60,000 bases of DNA, taken from contig OX485806.1 in assembly GCA_950295325.1 (NCBI GenBank), forward strand, positions 14,572,001-14,632,000. The letters run 5' to 3'. Under the pieces are notes generated by a model that made no database searches, was not told the DNA's origin, and saw nothing but the letters and a program-made list of their open reading frames with translations. Source of the DNA: Polytrichum commune. Taxonomy: Eukaryota; Streptophyta; Polytrichopsida; Polytrichales; Polytrichaceae. Positions 47,001-58,839 of the stretch are shown here, one piece after another. A program made the position numbers and the translations under genes. Position 1 is the first letter of the stretch. Each line of letters begins with the position of its first letter.

Positions 47001-49817
47001 TTGTGGTTTCAGGTCCTTGGAAAATTATCTACCAAATTCAATTTGCTTCTGTAGTGATCAGGCAAAGCGGTTATATTGACATGTCTATTTCTCATTGGAT
47101 ACGAAGAGGCACATTATCATCCATAATTGATGGCCCACCATGGCTTGACCACTGCATCCGATGATGGACATGTGTCACCTTGCCATGGGTTGTAGTAGTC
47201 AAGCCAAGCAATTTTGTTGGTGTGTTTATTCCTCATTGGATATGAGGAGGCATATTATCACTTGTTACTAATATTCAATATCCATGTCATGCGCTTTTCC
47301 ATTGCCTCTGGTAATCGACACATGTCACCTTGCCATGAGTTGGAGTTTGCACCCAACACCTACTTTGCCACTACCATGGCTAGGTAAATTGGGCACATGG
47401 TACAGCCCATGGTATGGCTCACATTCATTACCTAATTCGTAGTGGTCAGGCCAAGCGATATTGTTGACATGTCTATTCCTCATTGGATGTGTGGAGACAC
47501 ATTATCGCCCATAATTGATGACCCTACCATGGCTTCACTTCAACATCTAGTAATGGCCACGTGTCGCACTGCCACAAGCTGTAGTAGGCACCCAATACCT
47601 AGTTCATAACAAACAAGATAGAGATTTGTAAACAGTTCAATATTGATGCACCTACCTTTTCTCATCGTTCAGCTTTTCAAAGACTATTCCTCCTTTATAC
47701 GCATATCTATGTGCTTCCGATGCAACATTTACAATACGCCCTTCCTCTCCAGTCTCCTGGGCGGTTGCTCTTAGTGTGTCAAGTAAGAGATTCGTAAGGA
47801 GGAATGTGCCTACAGCCATGTCCAATTTCACACTCAGTTTCAAAATTCCATAACTCAAGAGTCTGAGCCAGTAAAGAAAAGTAGTCTATAATGTTTTTAA
47901 CCTTGAGCCTACATTGCCATAGAAATCAAGGAAAGATTTGAGCATCAGCAACCACCTAAGGTAGAAAAATTGAATGACATCATTGGCAAAGAAATGATTT
48001 AATGGAGTGTAATCCAAAGCAGTATGGCGACAACAAGTGCTCGTAGTAGTACTGACCAATATGATTGGTAGCAAAAACCTTTTCAAGTTTGTCTTCTGAA
48101 AGCATGAATTTCCCGGACATGTAGCCTGCATTGTTTCTGCCCACACCTTGTGTCAATCAGTGTAAAAGCCTGCAATTCAATCTGTACATGCCCAGTCTGG
48201 GCTTACGTCACAAATCTCAGATTTCGCAGTGCACCTTTGTGTAGATCTTAGATTTGCATTCTCAGAGCAGAACAAAGAGCGAAGAATCGTCAACTACAAC
48301 GAGTTTATATAAACAAAATGATGTCAAAGAATGGGTGAAAAGGCTCACATGAGAACATTGAGGAGAAGCTTCACAGTACACATCAGATTTCCATAAACCT
48401 TAGACTCTCAGTGGGCTCTAAGTACACCTCATTTTGTTGACAAAAAATCTCAGATTTCTCAGTGCACCTTCATGTAAACCTCAGATTTTCACTTTCAGAG
48501 CAGAACAACAAGGGAAGAAATGTCGATTCACAAGAAGTTTATGTAACCAAAATGCGAAAGCACAGGTGAAAAGACTCACATGAGAACATTGAGGGGAAGC
48601 TTTCGTGATTTAAACTCTTCAGCAAACTTACGCACCGATGCGAGTGATGCTAGGTCTAGCTGAATGATATCCACTCGTGCATTGGGAGTTTCATCTGAGA
48701 TGGCTGTTTTCACCTCCTCTCCACTTTTCGTGTTGCGAATGGCCATGATTATGTGAGCTCCTCTCTTAGCTAATACCCTCGCCGTCTCCTTCCCTATCCC
48801 TGAAGTTGCTCCTGCAAATAAATAGAGTGCACAGATGAAATTGACATGAGAAAAATGTTGTGACATGACAAGACACATTGTACGAGAACAAATCCCAGGT
48901 GGATGGGCCAAGTCCAAATAACCATTTGCAAATATCTCTGTCATTTATTTTCATTTACATCTGTATTTTTTTTTCCCTTTCGATCAAATGCCGATTTCCA
49001 TTCATAAATGAACAATTACGCCTCACAAGGCGCCTCATTCATCCCAAACCAGGCTTGGGAGAGCAGCTTGAAGAAGAACCAAGAAAGACCAACTTATTGG
49101 ACCTCCTATTTCACCCAGGGGGTGGACTCTTCGTTGGAAACTTAAATGATGTGCGTGGGTTGCTACGAAATTAAACCTCCTATTTACGAGAAGTTTATAG
49201 AGAAAAAAAATGTATAGGTACTATTGTATAAGGTAGGTGTGCCTAATTCCGAAATAGGAATAATTTGGACAGCTATATTTGAGTGATATGTGATTAGGTG
49301 TGGATCTAAGAGCGGAAATTAAACAGACATGTGTTTAAAAGAATTTGCCCTATGTGCTCAAAATATGCTTACTATTCTAGGCTCAATAGTCAGCGTAACT
49401 GGTGGGACCTATTTGACCATTTAATGAGCACAAGAATCTTCACTGTGATAATGAGTAAGATACTCATACAAGCCCCAAAAATTATGAGGCAAATGGCTAC
49501 GGACATGATTTGCATTTGGTAACCATCTCACACTACATGCATGTTTCATATCTTACTTGAAGTAGGTGCAGAGAGAAAAGTACCTAAATGTGGCACATCT
49601 ACCTTAAAGCGTTTGACTGGTCTCCAAAAACAACAGAAATAAAAGAGGCACACACTACACTTTGATGAATTGGAGAAGAGCAAGTAAGAAATGTACCACT
49701 TATAATAATGGTCTTAGAACTCAGGTCCATCCCAGTGGTGACATCTTCGGCAGTGGATTTTGATCCAAATCCACTTGGACCCGGTGTCCCTTTCAAGTAA
49801 CTCACAGCCCCACCCAT
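44054..49817 (-). CDS. SDR-2: TIC32-like short-chain dehydrogenase/reductase, 8 coding exons
   Basis: Minus-strand exons in coding order: 49817-49697, 48811-48580, 48136-48057, 47809-47656, 46961-46883, 46497-46410, 45438-45392, 44221-44054; phases join to 322 aa ending in TGA. Family and fold are as for SDR-1: an NAD(P)-dependent oxidoreductase, commonly annotated in plants as TIC32-like (TIC32 is a chloroplast inner-envelope protein). Motifs: SGATSGIG (40-47; Thr to Ser at the first position), NNAG (119-122), Asn142, Ser175, YGQSK with Tyr203 and Lys207, LHPG. GTF replaces the usual GHF after Asn142. The start [10 protein letters not shown] at 49817 resembles the family N-terminus (from memory) and is preferred over a TTG eight codons upstream. 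Exons 2, 3, 4, 5 and 7 match SDR-1 in length exactly. Intron 2 contains a tandem copy of the exon 2 end, intron 4 a tandem repeat, and introns 1, 6 and 7 transposons. Confidence 0.87.
44306..44834. mobile_element. Inverted-repeat element in SDR-2 intron 7, ~529 bp
   Basis: Left CAGTTGGTCTGGTATCGTC and right the complement of TAGTGTTGGACTGGTATTG; similarity runs ~40 bp. The interior is unusually rich in the word GGTAT/ATACC. Flanks ATTGCAAC and ATTGATCC agree at only 5 of 8, so the hAT-type assignment is tentative. Confidence 0.6.
45650..45673. repeat. Short interstitial telomere-like motif in SDR-2 intron 6
   Basis: Three imperfect CCCTAAA units (ACCTAAACCCTAAACCCTTT), the plant telomere repeat; a two-unit run also sits near 20381-20396. 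Too short to mean an old telomere. Confidence 0.7.
46140..46310 (+). repeat. Family B/D half copy in SDR-2 intron 6
   Basis: CAGCACGCAGTCCAATCTCT, TGTCTTTTTGGTGGTCCATT and CCACACACACCATTCAAAAT blocks; antisense relative to the gene. Confidence 0.62.
47051..47610. repeat. Degenerate tandem repeat in SDR-2 intron 4, three units
   Basis: Units begin GTAGTGATCAGG (47051), GTAGTAGTCAAG (47192) and GTAGTGGTCAGG (47440) and share CTCATTGGAT, CACATTATC and CATGTGTCACCTTGCCA-type blocks; the middle unit carries ~100 extra bp. The array makes up most of the intron. Confidence 0.72.
48207..48620. repeat. Tandem duplication spanning the exon 2 / intron 2 border of SDR-2
   Basis: 48207-48370 and 48445-48605 share AATCTCAGATTT, TCAGAGCAGAACAA and, at their ends, CTCACATGAGAACATTGAGG. 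The second copy includes the last ~25 nt of exon 2 and its donor site; the first copy lies inside the intron. Confidence 0.75.
49115..49230 (+). repeat. Repeat L, third copy, in SDR-2 intron 1
   Basis: GGTGGACTCTTCGTTGGAAA ... AATGATGTGCGTGGGT ... GAAGTTTATAGAGAAAAAAA matches the 31.5-31.8 kb copies. Confidence 0.62.
49255..49520 (-). repeat. Family D copy in SDR-2 intron 1
   Basis: GGACAGCTATATTTGAGTGA through GGCTCAATAGTCAGCGTAAC and CCAAAAATTATGAGGCAAAT. Confidence 0.62.
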
Positions 49818-52570
49818 TTGATTTGAAAGTGCAGCCTTCAAGCTGCCATATGGAAAAGGGGAGGAAATGAAAACATAGATTAGGCTTATGTAAGATTTAT
49901 AATGAAATAAAATATATTTAACATGAAGGCCTAACTTCTAAGAAGGCCTGAAATCACCACTCCTAAATCCCTGTTGCAACTTTGTTGTCAAAAGTGGGGT
50001 TGAGTGTAAGTACTAGAAGGTTTTTTTTTTGTTTTTGTATACAATTCAGTCATATTCTTGTTTGGATCCACCAAAACTCCCAGAATCTGTCTCCCTTGCT
50101 AAAAGAAATCCTGACAATGCTTTAGCCTTTGGCTGTAGCTGCAGCTTCTTGTAAAGGCACTATTTTCAATCCATTCAGTCCAGTGATGCCTTTCATAACA
50201 TTATTCAGATCCATAACATTATTCAAATCCATAACAGCGTTTTGTGGCACTGCCAGTATTCCACAGAATATTTTCCGATATTTTCCACATTCAGAATATT
50301 TTCCACATAGAGGTGGAGAAAACAGAAAATTCAGATATATGCACAACATTGATTGAATTCATATTCAAGAGTAATCTCATCTTGCCAATCCCAATAGCTG
50401 GCACTAAATGTCACCCCGATTGCAATAGTGGGGAGTTATCCTGAAACCTTATGTTTTTCTTCTAAAGACACATATTTTTTTAAGTCTGGACCTGATCAAA
50501 GTGTTACTATAAAAAGGCTAATGACACACAAAATTATTCAGCACACACATAGCCATTCTATTTGGTGAGAGAAGAAGTGATTTAGCAGGACAATGAAACT
50601 AATCCCTGCCCAGCGAAACCCAGCTCTGCATTCAACCCTGATGGCAAAATGGAGAATTATCTTCATATTCTCATCAGAAGAAAGGGAAGAAAAATAAAAT
50701 AGAAATCTGAACGTGAACAAAATGTTATTACTATGAAAAAGGATTATTGAGACTATGAAGGACACGATCAAAAAATTTCAGCACATTCATACATTGGTGA
50801 CAAGTGGTTTAAGAGGAAACAATCCCTGCCCAGTGTAATCCAGCTCTGCATGCAACTCTGATTGCAATGGAAGGAAATTATATTGAAAACTAAATTTTCA
50901 TCCGAAGAAAGTGAGCATTTGAAGTCCGGATGTGAACAATGTCATGCAACTATGAAAAGGATTCTTGGGACTATGAAGGACACAATCAAAATTATTCAGC
51001 ACATACATACATATATAGATATCGCTGAAAGAAGAAGTGGTTTAGAACGACACTGTGAAATAATCCTTGCTCAGTCTCAATCAAAACTGAATTAAAAAAA
51101 ACCCAACTCTACAAGCCCATAACACCTTTCATCGTGGACCTTCTGGAACAATCTCGAAACTTGGTTGAAGCAGACAATTGACCCACAATCAATCAAGGAG
51201 AAGTCTCATGAGACAAAAAGGTAGGCTGAATCTCCTCGACCGCGCAGCCTATCATTTCTTGTTCAAAAAAAAAAACAAAAAAACTCAAATCCTTCACCCA
51301 AAACCTCATAATCCCTCATGCCCAAATTACGAAGGGAATGCGATGGATGGCACATGAATACAAAGTTATTGGTGAGAGAAAAAGTGATTTCAACCCCGAT
51401 TTGCGATGGTAGGGAGTTATCTTGAATCTGAGTTTGCTCTTCTGAAGAATGAAAAAAAAATTAAGACATCCTTTTCCCTTCGAAACACAAGCCTCCAAAT
51501 AGATACAGAAGGAGTATGCGTAAGAGATTCACCTGACTAAACTCAAAAATGTCAAGTGAGCTTCAAATTGCACCCGAAAACTTGCTGCCAATCCCAATCC
51601 CGGATTTGCAAAGCAGGTAGGTGGTGCCTCGATTGGAAGAGCTTCAGAGAAATGGAAGAAATGGGTGTTGTGGAGGGAATGCGGGTGGTGACGGGTGATG
51701 AAAAAACCTTGAGGATAAAGTGTGGGGAAAGAAATGGGAGATTAAAGGACAAGAAATAAAAAGAAATGATGGTGGCAGCGGAAATTAGAATGGGGTGTGC
51801 TGGAAAGATGAGAACCGACACCAAAAGACAGAAAGTTGACGGGCATTGAAGGCCTGCGAACTCAAACTTGGTGAACTACGCATTAAGGCCATGTGGACGA
51901 ACGAGGTGGTGACACGTGGATGTCCCTCACGCCTTGAGTGTTCTCTCCTCTGAGCCTTTTTGCATTCAAGTGGCCTGCATTCACACGGAAGAACATTCAT
52001 CTAAAATTCCTTACAATGAGATCTCCTCCTTGAATTCCCATGCATAAACCCCCCATAAAAATCCACACATCAATCCCAAACCCTTCCCTCCGGACTCTCA
52101 CAGTCTCCCAGCAACCAATCGGTACGCAAAACGCCCCAAATCACAAACATCGTCACAATGTCCGTAGTAAAATTTCGTTTAACAACATTCACCAAGTTTT
52201 TCGCAACCACGATGCAAACACTCTTACAACACCCAGACACTCCACTCTGCCGTACATTTCGATCCGCACCCTGAAATGTCGTTCTCGACGCTCAATGCAT
52301 CTTAAGGGGCGAGACACAAAACGGGGAAAGAAATTGGAATTGAGGAGCGAACGACAGTGAGAATTGAGGAGGAGGTTTGGTTACTTAGAGCGGGTGAGCA
52401 GCGGACGAGGAGGTGCTTGAAGGGCGAGGGAGGGACGTGATCCTTGCCCGCCATAGCTGCCGCTGCGGCATTCAGAGCTTCGAGTACTTACAAATGCAAT
52501 ACCATTCGATAACACACACAGCAGGCTTGAGTCCCAAGTCTTGAGGGGTGCATTCCATAAGGGACCAAGA
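49818..52570. other. SDR-2 upstream region with tandem array
   Basis: Apart from the array at 50.4-51.5 kb, 51560-52560 is less AT-rich and has moderately long open frames on both strands (52040-52360 +, 52381-52623 -) without recognisable domains. A separate untranslated exon of SDR-2 could lie here but cannot be shown. Confidence 0.45.
50400..51480. repeat. Degenerate ~220-240 bp tandem array upstream of SDR-2
   Basis: The phrase ATTATTCAGCACA or close variants recurs at about 50533, 50776 and 50993, with ATCCCTGCCCAG, CCCAGCTCTGCAT and GGACTATGAAGGACAC in register between; a further diverged unit lies near 51361-51480. It is 0.6-1.7 kb upstream of the SDR-2 start. Confidence 0.7.
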
Positions 52571-52764
52571 CCATGCATCCTTATCCACATCATGACATGT
52601 AGGATTCCATGTAGACTTTTCATTCATGAATTTTTCTTTGGGCCTTCAGGCCTTCACCTCCTAGTGTGAAGTGAACTTGGACGGTCTCCGCCTTTTCGAC
52701 CAATGAGAGCTCTTACATTGTCATGGTCAAGGGCCTTCAGCCTTGTGTGTGAAGTGGCCCTTAG
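52571..52764 (+). repeat. Repeat H, copy 2
   Basis: Same blocks as 28629-28844, lacking small pieces around the GGACAAACGG and CTCGCTC positions. Confidence 0.72.
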
Positions 52765-53218
52765 AGTTGGTTAACACTATGGACCATGAAGTCGGACCAT
52801 TTAATATGGCTTTTTTTTTGGTCCGACTTGATGGTCCAACTCCCATGCTTCAATTTCTTTGAAAATCACTTTGTAAAGCCTTTGGGCCCCTCACTAGATG
52901 CAAATAGAATGTGATCACGAAGAATGACCATGCACTCAAAAGTGAATGTGTTGGGTTCTTTTAGTATATGTCCACAAAGGGCAGTTTCGAAAAGAAAAAA
53001 ATCAAGTTTAACCATTTTCTTGGTTTCATTTGTCTTCTCTTCTTGTTAGAGGTGTCCAAGATGTGGCTTGGAGATCTTCTCACAACAAATTTTACAAACA
53101 AAATAAGCGATTTAGTTTGTACATGTTCAATGTACTTTACATGTGACCTGTACTTTGTGTTGTGCATTGAGCATTATTTGCAACCCACTACCTGTCACGT
53201 GGTCGAGTATGTTCTAAT

Positions 53219-53443
53219 CAATGTCCGTGGATTTTTTGGGCATAAACTGTCAAGATCCTAGTGTTTCCAATTGCAACCAGTTACATGTTGACATCTTTCG
53301 GGTTTTCTTTGTTAATTTGAGGTATATTTGAAAAGATTCTTGTAAAATGATCAGGAACAAACCAAATGTCTTGAACCTCAATTGGTTCTTTCTCAATCTC
53401 AATTGGTTCATTTGTAAGTAGTGGTCAATTCTCCCTGCTTAGG
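53219..53443 (+). repeat. Family A copy 7
   Basis: The body blocks TGTCAAGATCCTAGTGTTTC and ACATGTTGACATCTTTCGG are clear; the ends are degenerate (TCCGTGGATTTTTTGGG; CAATTCTCCCTGCTT). Confidence 0.72.
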
Positions 53444-56400
53444 GTACTCTAGTCATGTGTACTCAAATTTTGGAGTTCTAGATGTGTTGGATTTGTTGGA
53501 TCACTGGATTGGTGTATTTTTTAATATTTCATAATTGTAATAGAAATGCGATTAATTTGACATCATGATGGTTCTGATATACTATTATTGTAACTAAATT
53601 CATTATGTTATATCTACAAATTTGCAAGTAGATTGTCCCACATTGTTTGGTGGAATAGGTGGGAGCCAGTTCAAGGGGTAGGGCTGGGAAGAAATAGTAT
53701 GTCTCATGGGCTATGATATGATCAAGGCACATAAAGGGCAGACCTCCTTCTCAAGATTCATTATAACACACAAATGTTGAAAGGTGTGCCTCGTTAGCCT
53801 TGCCTAACAGGAAGAATTGCATCTAAAGCACCCCAAAAGAAATTTTTAAAATTTTATTATAATAACATTTCTTTGTCATGCGCCCCTGCCTTTTTCTACT
53901 AGACCAACTCTTTTGCCTTTCTCACCGCAAAACCCATTGGATCATGTACGCCTTAAAATATGTCTTTTGGGGACCTCAACCTTCATGGTCACTCTAACAT
54001 TTTTTTTCTTGATGTAAACCAAAGTTGTCGTGGGACGACTTTAACAACCAATCAACGCTCTTACAGGGCCCTGGGACAACTTCATGGTCCATGGTGTAAA
54101 CAACCCCTTATTAAACCTACTTTGCTAAGTCCGTTTAGTTAACACCCATTTTAACAATACCCCGTGTTTTCTAGAGCGAGAAGATTCCATAAAGGTGCCA
54201 TGTCATTGGAAAGGTCACTACACTTAGTCTTAACAAAAACATGAAAAGTAGGCTAAGGTAGATGAGCCGATTGAGAGTTGGAAAGCCAATCCTTGGGGTC
54301 CCCAAAGTGAGATGGGATTTCTTTAAATGAGGGCATTGGAAGAGGAGAACAAAGCAATATCCTATTGGTTGTTGGAAAATACAACCATGTGAACCACATG
54401 TAGGAGCACATCATTGGTAAATATAATCATGTGAATCACATGTAGGAAGTGCCATTACATATGAACTTGAATCAACATGTGGATAGCTTGTACGTAGGTA
54501 CAAAAAATGACTCCCCGGGAGGTTGATGATTGCAACACTTAAGTGTTTGAGAAATGCAAGGCAACTATCAAAAATAAGTCCTATTATTGGGCGTTTAGTG
54601 GCTTATTTGGGCGTTCCGTTAATATAGCACACCTACGTAAATTTGTAAGGGGAAAAAAAACAAAAAAAAGCTAGACACATCACCAACACAACCTCTCAGT
54701 AAATATTTTAGGAACGAAAAACCCGTAGACAAACATGTCGCCAACACTAAGTACTTTGGTATTGTATGGACTTTGAGACACAAATTGAAGCCTCCCCAAA
54801 CATCACAACATGCTTGGAGTTTTCTAGCTATGGCATCTCCCCCAAGCCCACCACTTCCTCCTTTCTTCTCACCTTGCTCACCATATTCAACAACTCTCAA
54901 GTAAGTTAGTATGCTTAGTTGATTATTTTCCTACACACTACTTATCACTCATCCAACGACCAAAGTGGAACAAAAAAACCACCACACATAAGTAAAAATA
55001 CACTTCAGACTCTAACAACTAGATTTTGTTCATGGAATTGTAGGGTTCTAGTAGTGGCCGACACTGCCTTCCAAAGGTAGTCCCTCCCCCCTCGTGCGGT
55101 CGACTAACCACTGGATTCCTTTGCAAGGGTTATCCATCATGGCAATGTCTGTTAATTGTCATGAACATACACTACTTATTCACCACAACACTTGGATAAG
55201 TGTTTGTGTGGTGCACATGTAAGAGAGCAACCTTCTTCAAGAGCACTTCTCAAGTGCACTCACCCCTGGGGGTGCATTGGATTTCTAATTTGTAGGACGT
55301 GGGTGCATAATAGAGATATTAAATATGACTATGATTTACAAAATAAACAAAAGGTTGAGGTAATCATTCTCTTGGCAATGTAGTTATATTAAGGGTACAT
55401 AATGCATTAGTGAATATTGGACCCCTGCATCAATCTCCAACAAGGGCATACATATATAGGAGATAATAGAAGGTTACATAGGGCTTAAGCTTGAGATAAT
55501 CACACTACATCTTCAAATTTCATCTAGTCTATTAATGGTTCATCCATTGTTATCATCCGTCACTAAATCAACATCCTAGAGTTTGGGGTTTAAGCTCAAG
55601 GTGGTGGAGGTCTAGAGTAAGTGTTGATCATGGTAGACTTGAAAATGGTAATTGAGTGGGCTACTATGACATTCATGGCAGGAACTAGTTTGAATGAGTT
55701 ATATCCAATAGATGAAAGAGTCTTCCACAACTTCATTAGGCTATGACGAAGCATTTTTTAATACAAATATTAGAGGCCTAGTTTTACAAGAACATTTCCT
55801 CATACATGTATGGTATGGTATTATGTATGTATTTTATTTGTGTAGTATACATACATCATTTTTTCCTTAGTGCATTTATCCTTTATTGTCCACCCAAAAA
55901 CCATATATAGGGGTAGTAAAAAATGAAATTAACACATGCACATGACGTATGCTTCTAGTGAAGGGTGGCCCTAGGACACCAACATAGTCACAAGTTTGCA
56001 CTTGAGATATGTGGTTGGGGATTACTTCATTCTTGCTATGATGCAAATCCTTCCTTAATTATCTTGCTAGAATCTTTTTAACCACAGGAGAGAGAGGCAT
56101 TAACTATAACCGTGAAGTCACCAAAGGAAGGGACTACAACCCCACTTTTGAAAGAATCACCCATATTTTTCATTTTTAAAACTTGTTTCAGTGACTAAAA
56201 CTCCTTTAACTTCTATTTCAAAACTATATAATTTGAAGAAACCTTTATGTTTCATTCTTGAGTTTTCTTCTATTTGGGGAGCACACAAGTGGTGCCGAAA
56301 GAAGCAAAGGCTATCTAGATAAGATATGTACATATAGGTGACACAAAGAAAATGAGAAGTTTTTTAGTTAAGTAAAGATGAAACATGTTTGCACCTATTG

Positions 56401-56967
56401 AAACTCAAAGAGGAGGAATTCACCTTAAACCCCAATTTCTGTAGCTTCATTACAATTAACTCTAACTCTACTAAGTAGTGCTAACAGGATGTGGTTTCGA
56501 TGGAAAATTATCTAACAAACAATATCTAAGGTTGCTAAAAAGCATCAAAGCCATTTATTTCAAATTGGGTTGTGATGGGTAGTGATTTTTATCTAGCTCT
56601 AGGCCAGTGATTTGCGATTATCAAAAGAGAAAAAATCATTTTTTTGGTGATTATTCAATGGACTTTGTGAATGTAATAGCCAAAAATCCCTAAAAACCAT
56701 AAATACTTGATGAAAATTGTCAACTTTTGGATGAAGATGTACAAGCTTGGATGAAATTTGCGTACAATCATCCATTTGTGGGTTTGTCACTCCAATGGTT
56801 GTAGCCAATGCTTCTCTCTGGAATACTTTAAATAAAAATAAAAATAAAATTATAGTAGGGTTGGTCTAAACTATGGTGAAGAACTGCACCGGTCAGTGAA
56901 GGAATTCCACCCAAGACAAGGTTATTTGAGGCAACATTTGGTATGACAAAAAAAATGGGAAAAAATC

Positions 56968-56968
<1 letters not shown>

Positions 56969-56999
<31 letters not shown>
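56969..56999. repeat. (AC)n microsatellite
   Basis: About 15 AC units. Confidence 0.95.
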
Positions 57000-57280
57000 A
57001 ACTAAAATGATTAATTATTATGTATATTTACATTTAAAATAAAAATAAAATCCTCAAGTTGGAGTTCTCCGGAGCTTAAGTTTCTTGTCCGAGGGTTTGA
57101 AGTTGCCCAAGAAACTTGACCTCCAAAGAACTCCCCTAGCAACGGGTGTTGCCACGCTGGCATTCATGTCATTCTTTCATCCACAGTTGAAGTTCTCCAC
57201 TGGAGAAAGTCTTGGTCGTAGTGTAGGCCCCGGCCTATGAAGAACCCATTTCGTAGCGGATCATATTGCTCCATTCCCCT

Positions 57281-57511
57281 CAATGAACAGGGAGAACCAA
57301 CCGCAAGTTACAAAAGAACCAGTTAAGTTTGAGAAACAACTAGTCAAACTTGAAGTCTTCAAGAGAATCACATACTGTTTTAAAGAAATTCATAGAATAT
57401 ACCTCCAATTCATCAAAAAAGATCCAAAAGATGTCCACATGTAACCAATTAACATTAAAAACACTAAGATCATGACCAATTATGCCCAAAAATCTCCCCA
57501 AACACTTAATT
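57281..57511 (-). mobile_element. Family A copy 8 (231 bp)
   Basis: Starts CAATGAACAGGGAGAACC. A perfect 8-bp duplication ATTCCCCT at 57273-57280 and 57512-57519 sets the borders, though the right end carries a few extra bases after CACTT. Confidence 0.78.
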
Positions 57512-57559
57512 ATTCCCCTTCAATTCAATTCTTGACCGACGCACTTCTTCACCCTAGTC

Positions 57560-58561
57560 CAGGGTTCGGGAGATTTTTGAGCTCAACCAGCTAAAATCCG
57601 TCCCTTCATAATTTCTATTGGTTTTTTTAGGATTTGATCGGTTGCAAACTTGTTGTCATTTATTTGGATCGGCCAATAATCTATATTTTCTTTCAAGTGC
57701 CGGTTAATTTCCTCTTCATTGTAATGACAACCGGCCAAAAACTCGGGCATTAATAAGTAAGTTGGTTTTCCAATTATATCTACAAACAACATACACCATT
57801 CAACAACAATGTCCAAAGAACATATCAGCATACAACAATAATATGTAATGATATCAACATCCAACAAGAATGATCACAATTTATCCGTAGCAGGAGTTGA
57901 ACCTAAAATAAGCCATCAACCGGTTGATGGCCATGGATAAACTCTTCTATCATACCTAGGTCTTAAAACCTCAAATTAGATTTGAGGCCACAACATGATA
58001 AAAGAGTAACCTAACATACCATACTATATACAAAAATGAAATTCACCAACTGTTAGAGTCAAAATCAACAATATCATCTTCACCTTCAAGAGGAAAACGC
58101 CCTGAAAGGTATCTTTGTGGATGTGAAAACAACCATCTAAACTTTGTAGAGTTCCTTCATAAAGCTATGGCTTCCATTAGTACATTATCAAGATCACCAC
58201 AAAGATCTTCCATAGACACACTCGTAATACATTCTAAACGCTAGCCATCAACAATGAAATGCAATAATGAAGCAAAAACATCAGTAAGTTTCCTGTGACC
58301 TACACGGCTGAGAACTTCCCTCATTCAATATCCGCCCATACCCTCGGGAGACCAGCCAATATCCGCCTATACCCTCGGGAGACCCAACTCATTTCCGCCA
58401 TTTTCTAAGCCTGAGCGGTTAAATTTCCTACATTATCTCATATTGGTCGGTTGATTTCCTATACTCTTCATATTTAACTCAGTTATACAGCCGAAATCTC
58501 CCCAAAAAAATCAGTAATTTTGCAATTTCACTCGGCTAATTTACAACTAGTTGCCGGCCCT
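57560..58561. mobile_element. Probable ~1 kb relative of the hAT-type element at 1211-2023
   Basis: Left end CAGGGTTCGGGAGATTTTTG resembles family A ends; 58425-58560 aligns with the last ~130 bp of the 1211-2023 element (shared CGGTTGATTTCCTATAC and AATTTCACTCG blocks). The right terminus is degenerate and I could not find a matching target duplication, so the borders are estimates. Contains a 31-bp unit repeated twice at 58326-58386. Confidence 0.5.
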
Positions 58562-58839
58562 TATTAATTACCACTCCTTCCACTTGAGGGTACAAGCTGC
58601 TTCGAAATGTCTTGAGTGGTTGTAAAGGTCGGGACATACTCGGGCCTCTCATAAAGTCCCAGCAGATGATATGAATGTGTGTCCCTGTTTAAAAGAGTAC
58701 CAACAAACTTACAATCTTCAGTTTCCTTCATGCATTCGCCCACCTGGTAATAAATAAATGTGTTTCCGGAAAGTACTTTCTAATGCCATGAATGAGCTTC
58801 TACGTTAATTAACAAGGACAGGGTATACTAGTATACTAC

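Larger units (their letters stand above)
52765..57272. other. No gene; AT-rich, apart from family A copy 7
   Basis: Frames up to 93 codons (54900-54619, -) show no family I know. Many homopolymer and short repeat runs. Confidence 0.5.

Noticed and set aside
49818-49841. TTG start adding eight residues to SDR-2
   Set aside because: TTG is not a usual plant start and an ATG in good family context follows.
54619-54900. 93-codon minus frame with a Gly-rich start and Phe-rich end
   Set aside because: The Phe run comes from a homopolymer tract; no known domain.
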